Source: Macrotrachela quadricornifera
Taxonomy: Eukaryota > Rotifera > Eurotatoria > Philodinida > Philodinidae
Direction: 5' to 3'
Length of the DNA stretch: 64,000 nt
NCBI GenBank assembly: GCA_022393335.1
Contig: JAJEKB010020608.1
Location: 343,752-407,751 of the forward strand
Shown here: piece after piece, positions 1 to 11,899 of the stretch
Layout: every line of letters starts with the position of its first letter
Numbering within the stretch: the stretch's first letter is position 1
The notes under the pieces: model-generated
Database searches by the model: none
What the model was told of the DNA's origin: nothing
What the model saw: only the letters and a program-made list of their open reading frames with translations
Translations under genes and position numbers: made by a program

Positions 1-658
1 AGAACGAAAGTCGAGGAAACATTTTGCAATATATATACATGAACTCAGTTTTTTGTACTGATTTCAAATATACTATTTTTGTCAATCACAACTCTGACTA
101 TTCAAGAGAAAATCCATCAAAAATCAGACAAAAAAGGTGTTTTTTATGCACTACTCACTGTTTTTGCTACGTTTTCAATACTATAGTATCGTTCGAAGAT
201 TTATGTAATATTATAGAATTGTAGAGCTCGACTTGGGCTATCAGAATGTACGGGGAAAAAAATTGTCAAAAGGCTTTTGTAAGAAACGAAAGGGTCGGCG
301 TCACTACTTTTGGTATTGCGTAAGTATTTGTTCCTTTTATTCGTTAGGTCAAACTTTTCATTTGCCGTAAAATCTGTCGAATTTTTCCAGATCAGACTAG
401 TTTTTTATTAATATCCTGTCGAATGCTGCGGGTATACTTCGATCTGAATCTTCAAATGCGAAGAAATATCGAGGATTACATTACAGTAAGAGCACCGTGT
501 AACACTGTAGAGTATCTTAATTCATTTGCGCATCTCCTTTCTCTCCTATGTGTACCAACTCATATTCATATGGCTGCGGCTATTTATGCTCGGTTCCGTC
601 TCTTGATCTTTCGCTTTTTCTTTTCGTCTTTCTTATGTTTGTTTTGGTATTCTTTCAG
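1..658. other. Upstream region without recognised gene
   Basis: No protein or RNA gene is recognised here; the short open frames look like chance. The right end is a pyrimidine-rich run ending in TTCTTTCAG at 650-658. This resembles a splice acceptor, or a spliced-leader trans-splice acceptor, about 100 bp before the sulfotransferase ATG. If it is used, the 5' leader of that gene would begin at 659. Confidence 0.4.
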
Positions 659-759
659 GTTAGAGACACAGTAGAAAAGAGTCGGATAAAGGTTCCTCAC
701 ATAGACCTTAACACAGCAAACGCTATCACATTCATTATGTTGCATTGAAGGAAAGAAGT

Positions 760-2007
760 ATGGATGTGGCAATGAATGTGTCTAGGCAAAAAGAAGAACA
801 ATGTGCCAGCTTACAGAACTCGGTGAATCTAGATGACAGTGATCTCTCAGACGGGGTTAAGGAAAAATTTAAATTCTTCAGTGAAATTTTGAGAGAATTC
901 AAACTATTCTCAGAAGGTGTGCTTGCCAATCAGGAATTATCACCTATCGGTCGCCATGTAATTTGCTCGGCCATAGAACGAGATTTTGCGAACTGCAAAC
1001 AAGTGCTTAACTATGCTGCTGACAACAACTTAACTGAGCCAATTCCGGACGTGCTGCTGAAACCACTGATTATCTGCGGTCTACCACGTACAGGTACTTC
1101 GCTTCTTTTCAACTTGCTTGCCTGTGATCCGAATAGTCGAGCACCTCTTCTCACCGACATGACTCAACCAATACCACCTATCAGTCGCTCGAACACTAGC
1201 GAACAGCAGCATCGAGTCAATATTGAACATGCACGAGACCTACATCAAGAGAAACTTGGCTGGCCGGCCAGCACTAAAATATCTATAGAAGGCTCTCATC
1301 CGACGTTTAGTATTGAAGAGGACGCATTGGTACTCGAACATACCGGCATCGGCTTTTATTATAGTTTTCTCGGCCCGACAGAAGATAAAGAACTCCTTCG
1401 TCGCTATCTCGATGATTCGAATAAGAAGTTCATCTACGCGTATCACCAGCTATTCTTTCAAATTTTGAACTCAGTTGATGAGCCTCGTTCCCACTGGGTC
1501 TTGAAATCGCCTGATCATGCTTTATTTTTAGACTCTCTTCTTTACCATTATCCGCATGCTCGTTTAATCATGTGCCACCGACGCCTTGATGATGTCTTGC
1601 CTTCAGCGTGTCGTCTCGGCGAGGTTTTATATGGTACGTACTTCACAGAATTCGATTCATTGATGAGAAAGACAATCACCGAGCGAATGATCGCTTACAT
1701 GGATGTTCTGTTTCAACGCATCGTAAAGTTTCGTTCTAACAGTATGAACCAATCAATCTTCGATGTTAGATACGACGATTTGGTACAACAACCAATTGAG
1801 ACAGTTCACCGTATCTATGAACATTTTCGTTTGAATTGGTCGAACGAAGTCGAGGATTCCATGAAGACTTGGTTGCGCAATAATCCTCAGGGAAAACAAG
1901 GTCGAAATACATATACTCTCGAGAATTGTACTCTTTCAGAGCAAGAGATTAATCAGCGCTACAAGGATTACATAGATATGTTTTTAGATCGCCAGTCGAG
2001 CTCGTGA
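760..2007 (+). CDS. PAPS-dependent sulfotransferase (Sulfotransfer_3-like), single exon
   Basis: Predicted to transfer a sulfonate group from PAPS to a hydroxyl or amine acceptor in the cytosol. The 415-residue protein shows the 5'-phosphosulfate loop as LIICGLPRTGTSLLFNLL (about residues 105-122). The 3'-phosphate-binding region is HARLIMCHRRLDDVLPSACR (about 270-290), preceded by HWVLKSPDHALFLDSL. These fit the bacterial-type sulfotransferase group rather than classical animal cytosolic SULTs. I chose the ATG at 760 because the frame opens after a TAA at 709-711 and its only earlier initiation-like codon is a TTG at 745, which is unlikely in a eukaryote. There is no intron, signal peptide or membrane segment. 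The acceptor substrate cannot be read from sequence. Foldback E1 starts 230 bp downstream. The frame is intact and Trp is encoded by TGG, so the standard code applies. Confidence 0.88.
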   Translation: MDVAMNVSRQKEEQCASLQNSVNLDDSDLSDGVKEKFKFFSEILREFKLFSEGVLANQELSPIGRHVICSAIERDFANCKQVLNYAADNNLTEPIPDVLLKPLIICGLPRTGTSLLFNLLACDPNSRAPLLTDMTQPIPPISRSNTSEQQHRVNIEHARDLHQEKLGWPASTKISIEGSHPTFSIEEDALVLEHTGIGFYYSFLGPTEDKELLRRYLDDSNKKFIYAYHQLFFQILNSVDEPRSHWVLKSPDHALFLDSLLYHYPHARLIMCHRRLDDVLPSACRLGEVLYGTYFTEFDSLMRKTITERMIAYMDVLFQRIVKFRSNSMNQSIFDVRYDDLVQQPIETVHRIYEHFRLNWSNEVEDSMKTWLRNNPQGKQGRNTYTLENCTLSEQEINQRYKDYIDMFLDRQSSS

Positions 2008-2240
2008 TTACTTTCAGAGACTATGTGTTTCATGCTAAATTCGTATAATACTGTTTCAGAATACTTAACGATAAAAGATGTAGAATAGTTGGTTATTCTA
2101 CCGAACAAAAAAATAACCTTTCCTTTGAATTGAACACGGCACTCGAAGAACAAAGACAAGACGTGAAGGTTGGTTTTTGTAGATTTCTTGACTAGTTTCT
2201 GTCAAGTTACGACTTAACGTCATCAGATTATACAAAAACT

Positions 2241-3600
2241 TATATACCCCTGGGAAGCAAAACTTTGGCTTTGTATTTTCACTATTTTGTTACCATAGTA
2301 GAGTGTTTTTCGAATAAGACTGACATATTCTGAAAGCCCGTGAAATTCTCTCTCTACTATCCTATATATTCGAGTTATACTTTCATTTCAGAAAATATCT
2401 CAAAATATTGGATTCGATCAACAGCACTTCATGCACACATTCTCCAACTCTTGTTTTGTTGACACTCTAAAAATTAGTTTTGACTATTTTTCATCACTAA
2501 AAAATGATCTTTTCGAAAAGCAAAACAGATGCTCTGGAAGAGCATGAAATTCTCTATCACTTAGTATGTTTATTTATATTCTTAGGTTTGCTCTCAAAGA
2601 AATATTTTGATAATAATACTATAATGTCAACTGACAATTTTGGAAACGCATGGTTTCTCTAATTTTTCACATGACGGTAAGCACAAGACCAAACTATCCC
2701 AATTCTAACAATGTTTCTCTGATAGAGCGTGAGATTCTTTGCCGACCTATATATTTTCTTGCTTGAACTCGTGTGTAGCAAACAAATTCAAGATAATGTT
2801 AATAGCATTTCTACCACAAACTCTAAAATGTATGACCTAGTATGGTATTGCCATTTTTTCTATTTTGCGATATTTATACTCACAGGAATGACTTTATCTG
2901 AACTTTATGATATCATTTGATAGTGCGTCATTTTCTGAATAACTTCAAATTATGAAATGAAAATTAAGACACGTAGTGAAATAGACGAGCTGACAAAGAC
3001 TATTATCAAGAGGTATGGGCGTCTTACTCGCTTTCATTGACATTCTATAAATGAAGTATAGGACATAAGAAATACATAGGGTGATAGAGAATTTTATATT
3101 CTATCAGAATATGTCATTGCATCAGAAAGAACTGTAATTTAACCCAACTAAACTTTGAGAAGAAGTTGAAAAAAACGGTAACAAAAATCGTGTATTTTCG
3201 AAATTGTCGGTTGATATTGTAGTATTGTTCTCAAAATATTTCTTCTAGAATATAGCCAAGAATATAGGTAAACATACTGGGTGATAGAGAACTTCACCCT
3301 CTTCCAGAGCATCTGTTTTGCTTTTCGAAAAGATCATTTTTTAGTGATGAAAAATAGTCAAAACTAATTTTTAGAGTGTCAACAAAACAAGAGTTGGAGA
3401 ATGTGTGCATGAAGTGCTGTTGATCGAATCCAATTTTTTGAGATATTTTCTGAGCTGAAAGTATAACTCGAATATATAGGATAGTAGAGAGAGAATTTCA
3501 CGGGCTTTCAGAATATGTCAGTCTTATTCGAAAAACACTCTACTATGGTAACAAAATAGTGAAAATACAAGGTCAAAGTTTTGCTTTCCAGGCGTATATA
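2241..3600. mobile_element. Foldback element E1, seven hairpin units at about 190 bp spacing
   Basis: The two halves are inverted copies: 2241-2600 pairs with about 3265-3600 and the match continues more weakly toward the centre. The ends read TATATACCCCTGGGAAGC and, inverted, TATATACGCCTGGAAAGC. A hairpin motif close to TGATAGAG-loop-CTCTATCA recurs at centres near 2350, 2551, 2732, 2928 (degenerate), 3090, 3291 and 3494. It has no coding capacity. It is probably a non-autonomous DNA transposon; the termini match those of E2 and E3. Confidence 0.75.
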
Positions 3601-4330
3601 TCACAAATAAACAAACTCCACAAAGCAACTAATTTACAGTACTGAATGGTCGAAAGGGCCTCCTCAGTGGATACTAAATGCCCGAATGGGCCTCTATGGA
3701 TTGGAGACTTGGCAGATGGTTGGTACTTCTTGATCAGTTGTCAATTGTCACCTATACACTGTTGAACAGTTGTCGAATGTTGTTTAACATCATTGGACAC
3801 TGATGAACAATTACTATGTGAGCCAAAAGGACCGCCTTGAACGAATACTAAGTGTCAATGTGTCATATTTAGAGTAGGATTGTGACAGTTCAAGCTCATG
3901 AACTGTAGAAAATGAATTGCTGAGCTGCTCATCAGTTTCAGCTCAATTCAGTTCATACGAGCTGGTCACCAATTCCAGTTCGATTCGTATGAACTGATGA
4001 GCAGTTCCATTTCGACTCATATGAGCTGGTGAACAGTTCCGGTTCGACTCATATGAATCGATAACCAATTCATTTTCAAATGAACTTGAATTGGTTCAAC
4101 AATTCTCGCTGTCCGAAATGATATGGAACTGTCACATCCCTAATTTGGAGAACACCTTCGAAACATGAGAGAGCGAATATTGTCGTTCGAAGTGTCCCTT
4201 TCTCGTCCGTTACTGAAGTGTGAACCTTCCTAAACTACCTTCAAATAGTCTAGGGTTCTCCGGTTTTCAGCAGAAACTTGTTCGGTTTCTTTCGTACTCG
4301 ACAATCTTGAAGATTATCCAGTCTTTTCTA
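3601..4330. repeat. Gene-free stretch with degenerate 32-bp tandem repeat
   Basis: From about 3935 to 4075 a unit of about 32 bp recurs about four times, built on GTTCGACTCATATGAGCTGG with a trailing ACAGTTCC-like part. Copies differ by several substitutions. A related short phrase about pairing fragments (GGGCCTC) occurs at 3655 and 3690. No gene is seen in this stretch. Confidence 0.5.
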
Positions 4331-4401
4331 ACCGACAACTGGATTCATCGTTGACATGGCTGTATCTTGGAAGCAATAGTTCCAGAGCTGATAAAAGCGG
4401 A

Positions 4402-5460
4402 TTAAGAAATCATGTGTTCCTTTGCAGAAAGAGAAGTGGCAAAAATATCAACCACGAAATCAATTCCAGTCTTCTTCGTATGAACATTCGCAGGTTCCAG
4501 CAAGAGTCTTCTGCCATGTGCATAGTTCTCTTGTATTGGTACCGCGCATTGAAATGTTCGTGGCATTCTAACTAGTTGTTCATGAATGAATCTACTTGGA
4601 TATTTATTCAAGAGTAAAGTCATGCGTATATGTGCCTCTTTTTGTATGAAAGCAGTGTAAGACGAAGAATACCGTATCGCTCTTACTAGAGCTGCGTAAA
4701 GAATATTCTCCTTGATGAGATTTGCATGTACACTTGTGAAAAGAAGAAAATATGGTTCATGTGATGGTTTGTGAAAAACCTCTGACAATCATTTTTCTCC
4801 TCTATTCTATAGTTTCAAATCAAGGTACTCTGTAGTTGATCCTATAGTTTCGGAAAATTTGATATTATTATGGAATCTGTTCCAAAATCGAACGAGACTA
4901 TGGAGCGTGTCTACATGTACATTGGACATAATGAACAGATTGTCGATGTGTCTATAGTACAACGAGCCTGTTCTTTTCGCCCATTTCGAAATGGGTTGTT
5001 CGACGAGATACATGTATGTATTCGCTATCGTCAAAGTGTGTGGCGAACCCATCGCCTTTCCTCGTACTTGTTTGTTACAGGATCCATCGAAATAGAAGTA
5101 ATTATTGGTCATCACAAATTGGCTAAGAACTAGAATGATTTCTTTGTTCACACCATCAATTTGTCTCAGACCACATTCTTCTATTAATCCTTTGGTAGCT
5201 CTTACACCACTATCTTGTGGAATCATCGTATACGAGTCCGTGACATCCATTGTTTTGAATGATGTGTTCAACGTCAAATACTGAGTCAACCAACTTTCAA
5301 CTTGTTTTATCAATTGAACTCCATTGACAACGGTTGTTTCACAAGCTAATCGATCAAAAAGAGATCTTAGTAGACCATCCAACCATTTCGATATAGCGGT
5401 GGTGAGTGATTTCAAACCGAACATGATAGATCTGTGTGTGTGTGTGAATGCTTTATTCAT
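4402..5460 (-). pseudogene. Penelope-like element reverse transcriptase, truncated and broken
   Basis: This is a fragment of a Penelope-like retroelement RT in one reading frame. Family landmarks, in order, are HRSIMFGLKS, MDVTDSYTMIP, VMTNNYFYF, QVRGKAMGSPHTLTIAN, YRHIDNLFIM, EYLDLKL and VFHKPSHEPYFLLF, then a region ending LLLNKYPSRFIHEQL. The YxDD-type catalytic motif reads HIDN, so the second aspartate is lost. Two in-frame stops lie at about 4790-4810. The N-terminal part is missing because the 3' end of the LINE abuts at about 5440-5460. No GIY-YIG endonuclease is seen downstream. Bdelloids are known to carry endonuclease-free Athena-type Penelope elements at telomeres; whether this is one needs phylogeny. 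It is certainly non-functional. Confidence 0.8.
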
Positions 5461-5546
5461 TTGTTGATAGTACGATTACAGAAAACTTGACACGAAATCT
5501 CGGTTTTCAATCATCAAAGAAACAATTTCATTAGTCTGTCAAAGTT

Positions 5547-8500
5547 TCAGTTAGACTGTTGTAGAAAAATGAAAAGTTGGTTTAGATAGCAAGTTCGAGT
5601 GCGATTCACATCTTCAACTATCCATTGGCGTACATACCTGTTGTATCGTGCACTAGGAAGAGCATTGATAAAGAACTTCTCAAGATGCATTCTCAAATAC
5701 ATAGTCATTGCTTTAGTCACGATGTAATCTTCGAAAAGTTTGGGTAATACGACTTGAGCTTTATCAATGAATCGGCGTAAAAATCGTTGTGCTTTCGTTT
5801 CCATTGTTTCGAAACCAGGAAGAGATGTTATTTCTTGATTACCAGTATCCCACCAACGGAGAATTAGTCGAAAGAGGTGTCTATTTTTAGCTTCGATTTT
5901 TTCAATATTCGTAGCCGACAAGAATGGCCATACAACATAGATAAGTTGAAAGTATGGTAAAATGAATGCATTAAAAATTAGTTGGCGAGCAAATAAAGAT
6001 GAAGTTTTAGATCGAGTAACATATTTGAGTAAGGTAGAATTTGCTTGAATTTTTTCTAGCATTCTGATACAATATTGATGGAAAGATAGTCGTTCATCAG
6101 CATAGTTTCCTAAATATTTAAACAGTGATGTTCTATGAAGTGTGTGCTGTCCTATCTTAAGAGAGAGAGAGGGTATAGAAACTCTTCTATGTATCCATTG
6201 TCATTCGGTTTTTTAAATATTTATCGGTTGTTTCCATTTATCAGCATAAAGTTGAATTTCATCAAGCACTCTTTGTCCTAGGTGTTGCATGCGGACTTCA
6301 AATTCAGAGCTTGACCACCACGGAGACGGAGTGATAGTCAGTACAAAATCGTCTGCATATAAATGAGTATAAGTGGCTGATGGAATTTGGTTGAGTAGTT
6401 CACAATGGTAAAGAAGAAAAAGAATAGGTCCAAGACATGATCCTTGAGGCACCCCCTTTTTCAATAGTGAATACATCTGAGACAAGATTATTGAGTTCAA
6501 TATAACAGCTACGGTCTTTCAGATACTGAATAATAAATGACACTAGTTCATAAGCACAATTCATTTTATGTAATTTGAAAATCAATCCATTGTGCCAAAG
6601 TTGATCGAAGGCTTTGATAAAATCTACATAGATAACTAGAGTGGCTGTTTGTTGGAGAAGACCAGTGCTGATTTCTTGAAGAAATTTCACAAAGCGAGTG
6701 GTTGTGGAGTGTTTTGCTTTGAATCCAGACTGTTCTGGTGGTAAAACTTCATGGTCGTTCATCCACTGTAATAAATAAAGGAGAAAACATCTTTCATAAA
6801 CTTTTCCGAGACATGGTAAGAGTGAAATTGGTCGAGTTTTTTCTATTGAAAGTACAGTAGATTTTTCTTTCGGTAGCAAGATCATTTTTGATTTTTTCCA
6901 ATGCAAAGGAAACTCATTTTCTATAAGCAAACGATTGAATATTTGAAGAATAAAGCATAGATGAGATGATGAAATGGTTTTATTTAATTTATTTGGAACC
7001 TTCTCGTGTCCACTCGAAGTTTTCGTTTTGAGACGTTGAATGGCATGTGATAGATCATGATTTTTAAATAATAATGGTTTCGAAGGTAACTCTAGCAGAT
7101 GATCACAAAGATGGTACGTAAAATCAGCTACTTCTTCATTTTGATACGGACAATTGGTTTCCTTGAATACAGTAGAATAATATTGGGCAGCATGCGTAAT
7201 CGTATTATCTGGATTAGTCAAGATTTGATTTGCAGTATTATCGAGAAAACCCTGAATGCGAAGATGACATTTTTCATAAAAGTTTTTTCATGTGATTCCA
7301 GAAGCGTTGAACATTTTTCGGCTCTAAATCAAGGCAGAATTCTTGCCATAATACTTTCTTAATCGCTCTTAATTCATAGTGAATATATCGATTCATATAA
7401 CGTAGTAAAGTAAGAAGATTATTTGATCGAGTTTGTCAATAAAGTTGAAGAATATTACGACGATGATTTATTGCTTGTAACATATATTGTGAAAGACTGG
7501 GTCGATATTTTTTGGTTAAATGATAATTTGTACATCTTTCTTGCAAAGCTACTAGAAATCTTTCGTAGAGAAGAATAAAATCAGTTGGTTGATGTATCAT
7601 TTGTGTAGTTAAATTGAAGAAATAATTTTGTTTTATTTCAAGAAAGCAACTGATTAACTTTCAGTCAATTCTTTTCACTTCATATTGATCAATATTTATC
7701 AAAAAAACGAAGAAATAATGCAATGGACTGGATAATGATCAGTCACATACAACATTCGATTAGCTACAGTTAATTCAAAAGAAAGAAGATCTAGTGCAAT
7801 GACAAGATCTATAACAGTATCAGATCTAGCAGAAGTAGGCTGAGGAGCATTATAAATTTCCAAATTTTCCTTCTCTGTAATCCATTTATAAAGTTGTAAT
7901 CCTTTATGATTCATGGATACATCATGCCAATGAGGATGTCGAGTATTAAGATCACCAGTAAGAATCAAATTTTGATTGTAGTTATACAGTTCGTGCAGAA
8001 TATTGAGAGGAAGAGGTTCGAATGGAGGTGAATAAAGAACTGCTATTGTATAGTGTTTATTTTGATTAAAAATATTAATAGCAATCAAATTTCTAATATC
8101 ATTGAATTGAGAAAAAATATCATGAGGAACATCTCTAGAAATGACAACACAAACACCACCAAAACTATTAGTACCTTGTTGAAAATAAATGGTATATCGA
8201 GATTTGAAAAAGGAAGCTAATCTATAATTAGCATGTTCATTGAAATGAAGTCCAGTCAATGCCCAAACTGTTGGAAAGGTAGAACAGACATATTCAATTA
8301 GATCTTCAAGATGGACATTCAGACTGCTAATGTTGTAAATCATAAAAGAAAATTGAAATCGATCTTTCGCTTTTGATTGAATATGTTTATGAGAGTTTAG
8401 CCAGCTTTCAATAAGCACTTCAAAAGAATTAGTTTGTCTTCATTCTCTAAGCATTGAGCTCACTGTATCTAATTGATGTTTTGTTAATAAGAAAGCCTTT

Positions 8501-8577
8501 AAAAAATCTTCTTCAGAATCTTGAAAACCGTTATAATTATCATTTGAAGGATAAAATTCAGGTGCATTTATATTCAT
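5547..8577 (-). pseudogene. LINE ORF2: AP endonuclease plus reverse transcriptase, broken
   Basis: The likely start is ATG 8577 (MNINAPEFYP). The AP-endonuclease region (about 7700-8400) has GDLNTRHPHW, SDTVIDLVIA and TDHYPV. The usual catalytic Glu in the TETH-type motif is replaced (WALTGLHF), which may itself abolish nicking. The reverse transcriptase lies at about 6213-7221, with LPKEKS, RPISLLPCLGKVYER, QSGFKAKHST, VIYVDFIKAFDQLWH, GVPQGSCLGPILFLLY and the intact catalytic YADD. A frameshift separates the two RT halves near 6400-6500. There are also stops near 8450, 7680, 7440 and 6210-6220. A post-RT region follows (FKYLGNYADERLSF near 6100) and the frame ends at 5547. The order and motifs make the identification secure. 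Confidence 0.83.
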
Positions 8578-8657
8578 TGTTTATTAGTGGTGAAAAAACT
8601 CGATGAATTATTGACATTGATCTTGGAAAGCTGTTGGAAAGGCGAAAAAAGTTCACT

Positions 8658-10274
8658 CTAAAAAGAAGAAGATGAAAATCGAAGAAGAGAGATGTTCTTT
8701 TGTTGTTGCTCAGATAGCTTGATACTTTTTGTCAATAATAACTGCTGACAAACATCAACAAATAAATCGCAAACAGTCGATATGTGAGGAATAACTTGAG
8801 TTTCAATCGCAGATTTTAATGTCGTTTGTTGCTGATGTACAGCTTCACATTTTATTTCTAGTTGATGAATTCGATCAAGCAAAATTTCTTGTGAGCGGTA
8901 GATTTCTTCTTTAATTTGTTCAATGATGTTTTTAGATTGGTCATCACCTTCTAACGATTGTTGTTTTGCAGAGCTTTTTTGGTCAGTTTTTGAATGAACG
9001 TATGAAGCTGCAGATTCCTATACTTTCGAATAAAGTTTTGCTGTAGAAGGGAGAAAAGAATTGTTTAATGATTGGTTGATCTTCAATGCAGATTGTTTTT
9101 GTTGTTGCTGCTGCTGTTGTTCTTTTCTAAAAGAAATTTTTACTGGACATTCTGAAGCACCAGCCATATGTTCACCGGAACAATTTGCACATTTCACAGT
9201 ATTAGAACAGATATTTTGGTACTCATGGCATTCACCACATTTATAACAACGAGGTTCATTGTTGCAGTGATTAGATTTATGTCCAAATCGTTGACATCTG
9301 AAACGACGATCAATTGGTGTAAGTGGTTTATAAGCAGATACAGAATAGCAGATACTATCGATATAAATAGAAGAAGATTGAAGAATTTTTTGAACATCAT
9401 CATTCGATCGAAAATCAAGGCGAATTCGGTTAGTTGGCTCTCCATTGCGGAAAATTCTTGTAGCTTGAGCAATGGAAGGGTATCTAGAAGCAATGAAAGG
9501 TATAATTGAATCAAGATCCCATTCACGTTGGATACGATGAACCAGAATCGAATATGAAGTTGGAATTCGAATGAGCATAGTGATTTTAAAAGATAATCCA
9601 CAGATGAAATTAGGCCATGATTTATGCTGAAGCAATAATTCATAAGCTAACGAATCGTTAACAAAAAGCAAGAGAACATGTTGTGTTTGAGGATAAATCG
9701 AGTACGATGCAGCATTCACTTTCAAACGAGGTTGGTGTTGAACAAGCTCGCTCAATACTTTAATTTCAATCGGTTTTTGTTGATTTTCAAATTCTAATTT
9801 AAATGGTGGAAATTTGACTTGTAGTTTTTGATTAGCAATTTTAGAAGCAGATTTTTGTGTTGCTTGTTTTTCTTATGATAATATGGTAAATTCTCTGATT
9901 GAGTTGTTATTGAATTCTGGTTTTGCTTTTGCTTTACTTCCATCAACAGAGAAATAAGAGTGAACACCAGCAATTGGTTTGTTTGGATCAAATGATTTTG
10001 TAAAAAATGCATTGTTTGTTGTCGAATCATTAGTACTAATTTTTTGTAGCTTGCTCGTTCTTGTATGGTTGACCAAATGCCATTCATCAGTTTCATTTTC
10101 GGTTAAATCAATTTCACCAATATCTTTTGTTGTCGTTTCAAGCGTAGCTCTTGCATCTTCATTGCTGTTCTCATTAGCTCTTTTGCGTGGATTTGCTAGT
10201 GGTTTTGATTTCGATTTTGTTAAGATACCACCACGAGAAAAGGGTTCGGTGGTACCTTTCTCAATTTTACCCAT
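8658..10274 (-). pseudogene. LINE ORF1: gag-like nucleic-acid-binding protein with zinc knuckles
   Basis: One reading frame of 539 codons starts at ATG 10274 (MGKIEKGTTEPFSRGG) and is interrupted only by a TAA at about 9873 and a TAG at 9018. The N-terminal 130 residues are polar and low in complexity. The middle has an RRM-like gag fold region (QTQHVLLLFVNDSLAYELLL onward). Three Cys/His knuckles follow at about 9200-9300 (CQRFGHKSNHC, CYKCGECHEYQNIC, CANCSGEHMAGASEC), then a poly-Gln stretch. The tail is probably a helical or coiled-coil segment (LDRIHQLEIKCEAVHQQQ). Its role is to package LINE RNA. The two stops make it a pseudogene in this copy. Confidence 0.8.
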
Positions 10275-10611
10275 CGGTAAAAGTTGTTTTCAAAACTTGA
10301 TAATTCTAATCAGTTATTGAAGAGAAAATTTCGTTTTTGAAAAACACAACCAATTTTGCGCAGAAAAATGAAAAGTGATGATAGATCTGAGTGGAGTCTT
10401 AGGTTTATGAGCCTTTGACAGAAAGTAAAGGGTGAGCTAGTTCAGCCTCTACCTTTGCCATCTTTAACTTCTCATGTTGCTTCCGTGTAAAATGTTTGTT
10501 CATCCATAGACTAAAAAGAAGATTGTTCGTTCATTAGAGACTAAAGTGGATTGGTTGATTCTAAATTCTCATACGCTTGAGTCTTTTCTATGTAAGTGAA
10601 GGAGAAAAAAA

Positions 10612-10740
10612 CTGATTTCATAATTTCACTGATTTCACTGACTCCAAATGATTTCAGGGGACTTCAGATAATTTCAGACAATTTCGGATGATTTCAAATG
10701 ATCTCACATTGACTTCATGTGATTTCAGATAATTTTATAA
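10612..10740. repeat. Degenerate tandem repeat of about 10 bp (ATGATTTCAG-like)
   Basis: GATTTCA or a close variant recurs roughly every 9-11 bp (for example GATTTCACTGATTTCACTG and AATTTCAGACAATTTC). It is simple low-complexity DNA between the LINE and foldback E2 and shows no coding potential. Confidence 0.6.
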
Positions 10741-10945
10741 GCTTTTTAGCGGTTTCGATCTATGAAACCTAGCGTTACTATATCAACTTCTAGGGGAAGA
10801 AACTGCTTTCAACAACCGAAATCAATTTCAAATCGTCTAAAATCAAATGAAACCACTAGAACTACTTGGAGTCGAGAAATCAGTTTCTTTCCTCTTGCTT
10901 GGATCCCTATCCTCCATATTTTGGAGATACACCCAGGTTCTCATC

Positions 10946-11899
10946 TATATATACCACTGGAAAGCAAAAACTGGAGTCGGTATTTCAGCTCTATTCATAC
11001 CATAAAATGATGTTTTGAGAAAAGTAAATATGCGAACAGAGAGCGCGCAAAATTCTGTACACAACTATATATTTGGATTTTATCTTGTCTTTGTGTATCG
11101 AAAACTAAATCGAGTGAAATGAAGATACCTTCGAGATCAGATTCTCAGACGCAGTTGTTTTTTGTATCTTCACAATTAGTATTCTAGATAGATTTTGCCT
11201 TAATCAAGAATAATTTTAAAAGGTAAGCAGATATTTTGATAGTCCTTGAAATTCTCTATAACCTTGTATATCAACTTATTTCCTAAATATCTATTAATTT
11301 CAAAAAATTCGAGTAATCCTTGAGCGCATCGTAGTTGACAATAACCAAAAATCTATTCTTTCTTCTTTTTCAAAATTTAGCCACTATAGAAATAAGATTT
11401 TAAGGAAGAAAATTATAGATTGTGATAGAGCGTGAAAATCTCTATCAATCTGTATACTTTTGTTTTTCCTTGCTTCCATGTGGTGACGAACAATCCATCT
11501 ACAAAGCGACCAACTCCTTTGAGGAATCGAAGAAACTGAATGTTTTTGCAAGAGTTTTCTGTTCATTTCAACATTATTATTAGTACAAGAAAAAACTAAA
11601 TTATAGATTCTGATAGAGCTTGAAATTCTCTATCATCTGAACTTTAAAGTCGAAAAGAAACACCAGAGGACTTGTGATGGTGAGAAACAGATGCGTTTGG
11701 GAATCTGATGTCGAAGGTATCTTCATTTCACTCGATTTAGTTTTCGATACACAAAGACAAGATAAAATCCAAATACACAGTTTTGTACAGAATTTCACGC
11801 GCTATCTGTTCGCATATTTACTTTTCTCAAAACACCATTTTATGGTATGAATAGAGCTGAAATACCAACTCCAGTTATTGCTTTCCAGGAGCATATATA
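10946..11899. mobile_element. Foldback element E2, five hairpin units at about 190 bp spacing
   Basis: The outer arms 10946-11150 and 11690-11899 are inverted copies (for example AAATCGAGTGAAATGAAGAT against its complement at about 11720). The termini share CTGGAAAGCAAAAACTGG-like sequence with E1 and E3. Hairpin motifs are centred near 11050, 11263, 11434, 11624 and 11803. The clearest is TGATAGAGCTTGAAATTCTC at about 11612 followed by TATCA. It is non-coding. Confidence 0.72.

Larger units (their letters stand above)
5440..10290 (-). mobile_element. Non-LTR retrotransposon (LINE with ORF1 and APE/RT ORF2), inactivated
   Basis: A nearly complete element reads right to left: ORF1 (gag-like with zinc knuckles), a spacer of about 80 bp, then ORF2 (AP endonuclease, reverse transcriptase, C-terminal region). 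The 3' side ends near an AATAAA and a short (CA)n run at about 5425-5455. The architecture without a visible RNase H suggests the Jockey/CR1-like side of the LINE tree, but I cannot place it further. Damage is light: two stops in ORF1, several stops and at least one frameshift in ORF2. This argues for a fairly recent insertion beside the older Penelope-like fragment. Confidence 0.82.

Noticed and set aside
745..759. TTG start for the sulfotransferase
   Set aside because: Eukaryotic context; ATG at 760 is the first ATG after an in-frame stop, so the 5 extra codons are not used.
2241..3600. CRISPR-like array because a short motif repeats at regular spacing
   Set aside because: Units are degenerate, inverted about the centre and about 190 bp apart, with homologous rather than unique spacers; the host is eukaryotic.
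4870..5133. Plus-strand 87-codon frame
   Set aside because: Antisense of the Penelope-like RT; no domain of its own.
9061..9509. Plus-strand frames with poly-Cys opposite LINE ORF1
   Set aside because: Antisense shadow of the poly-Gln and zinc-knuckle region of ORF1.
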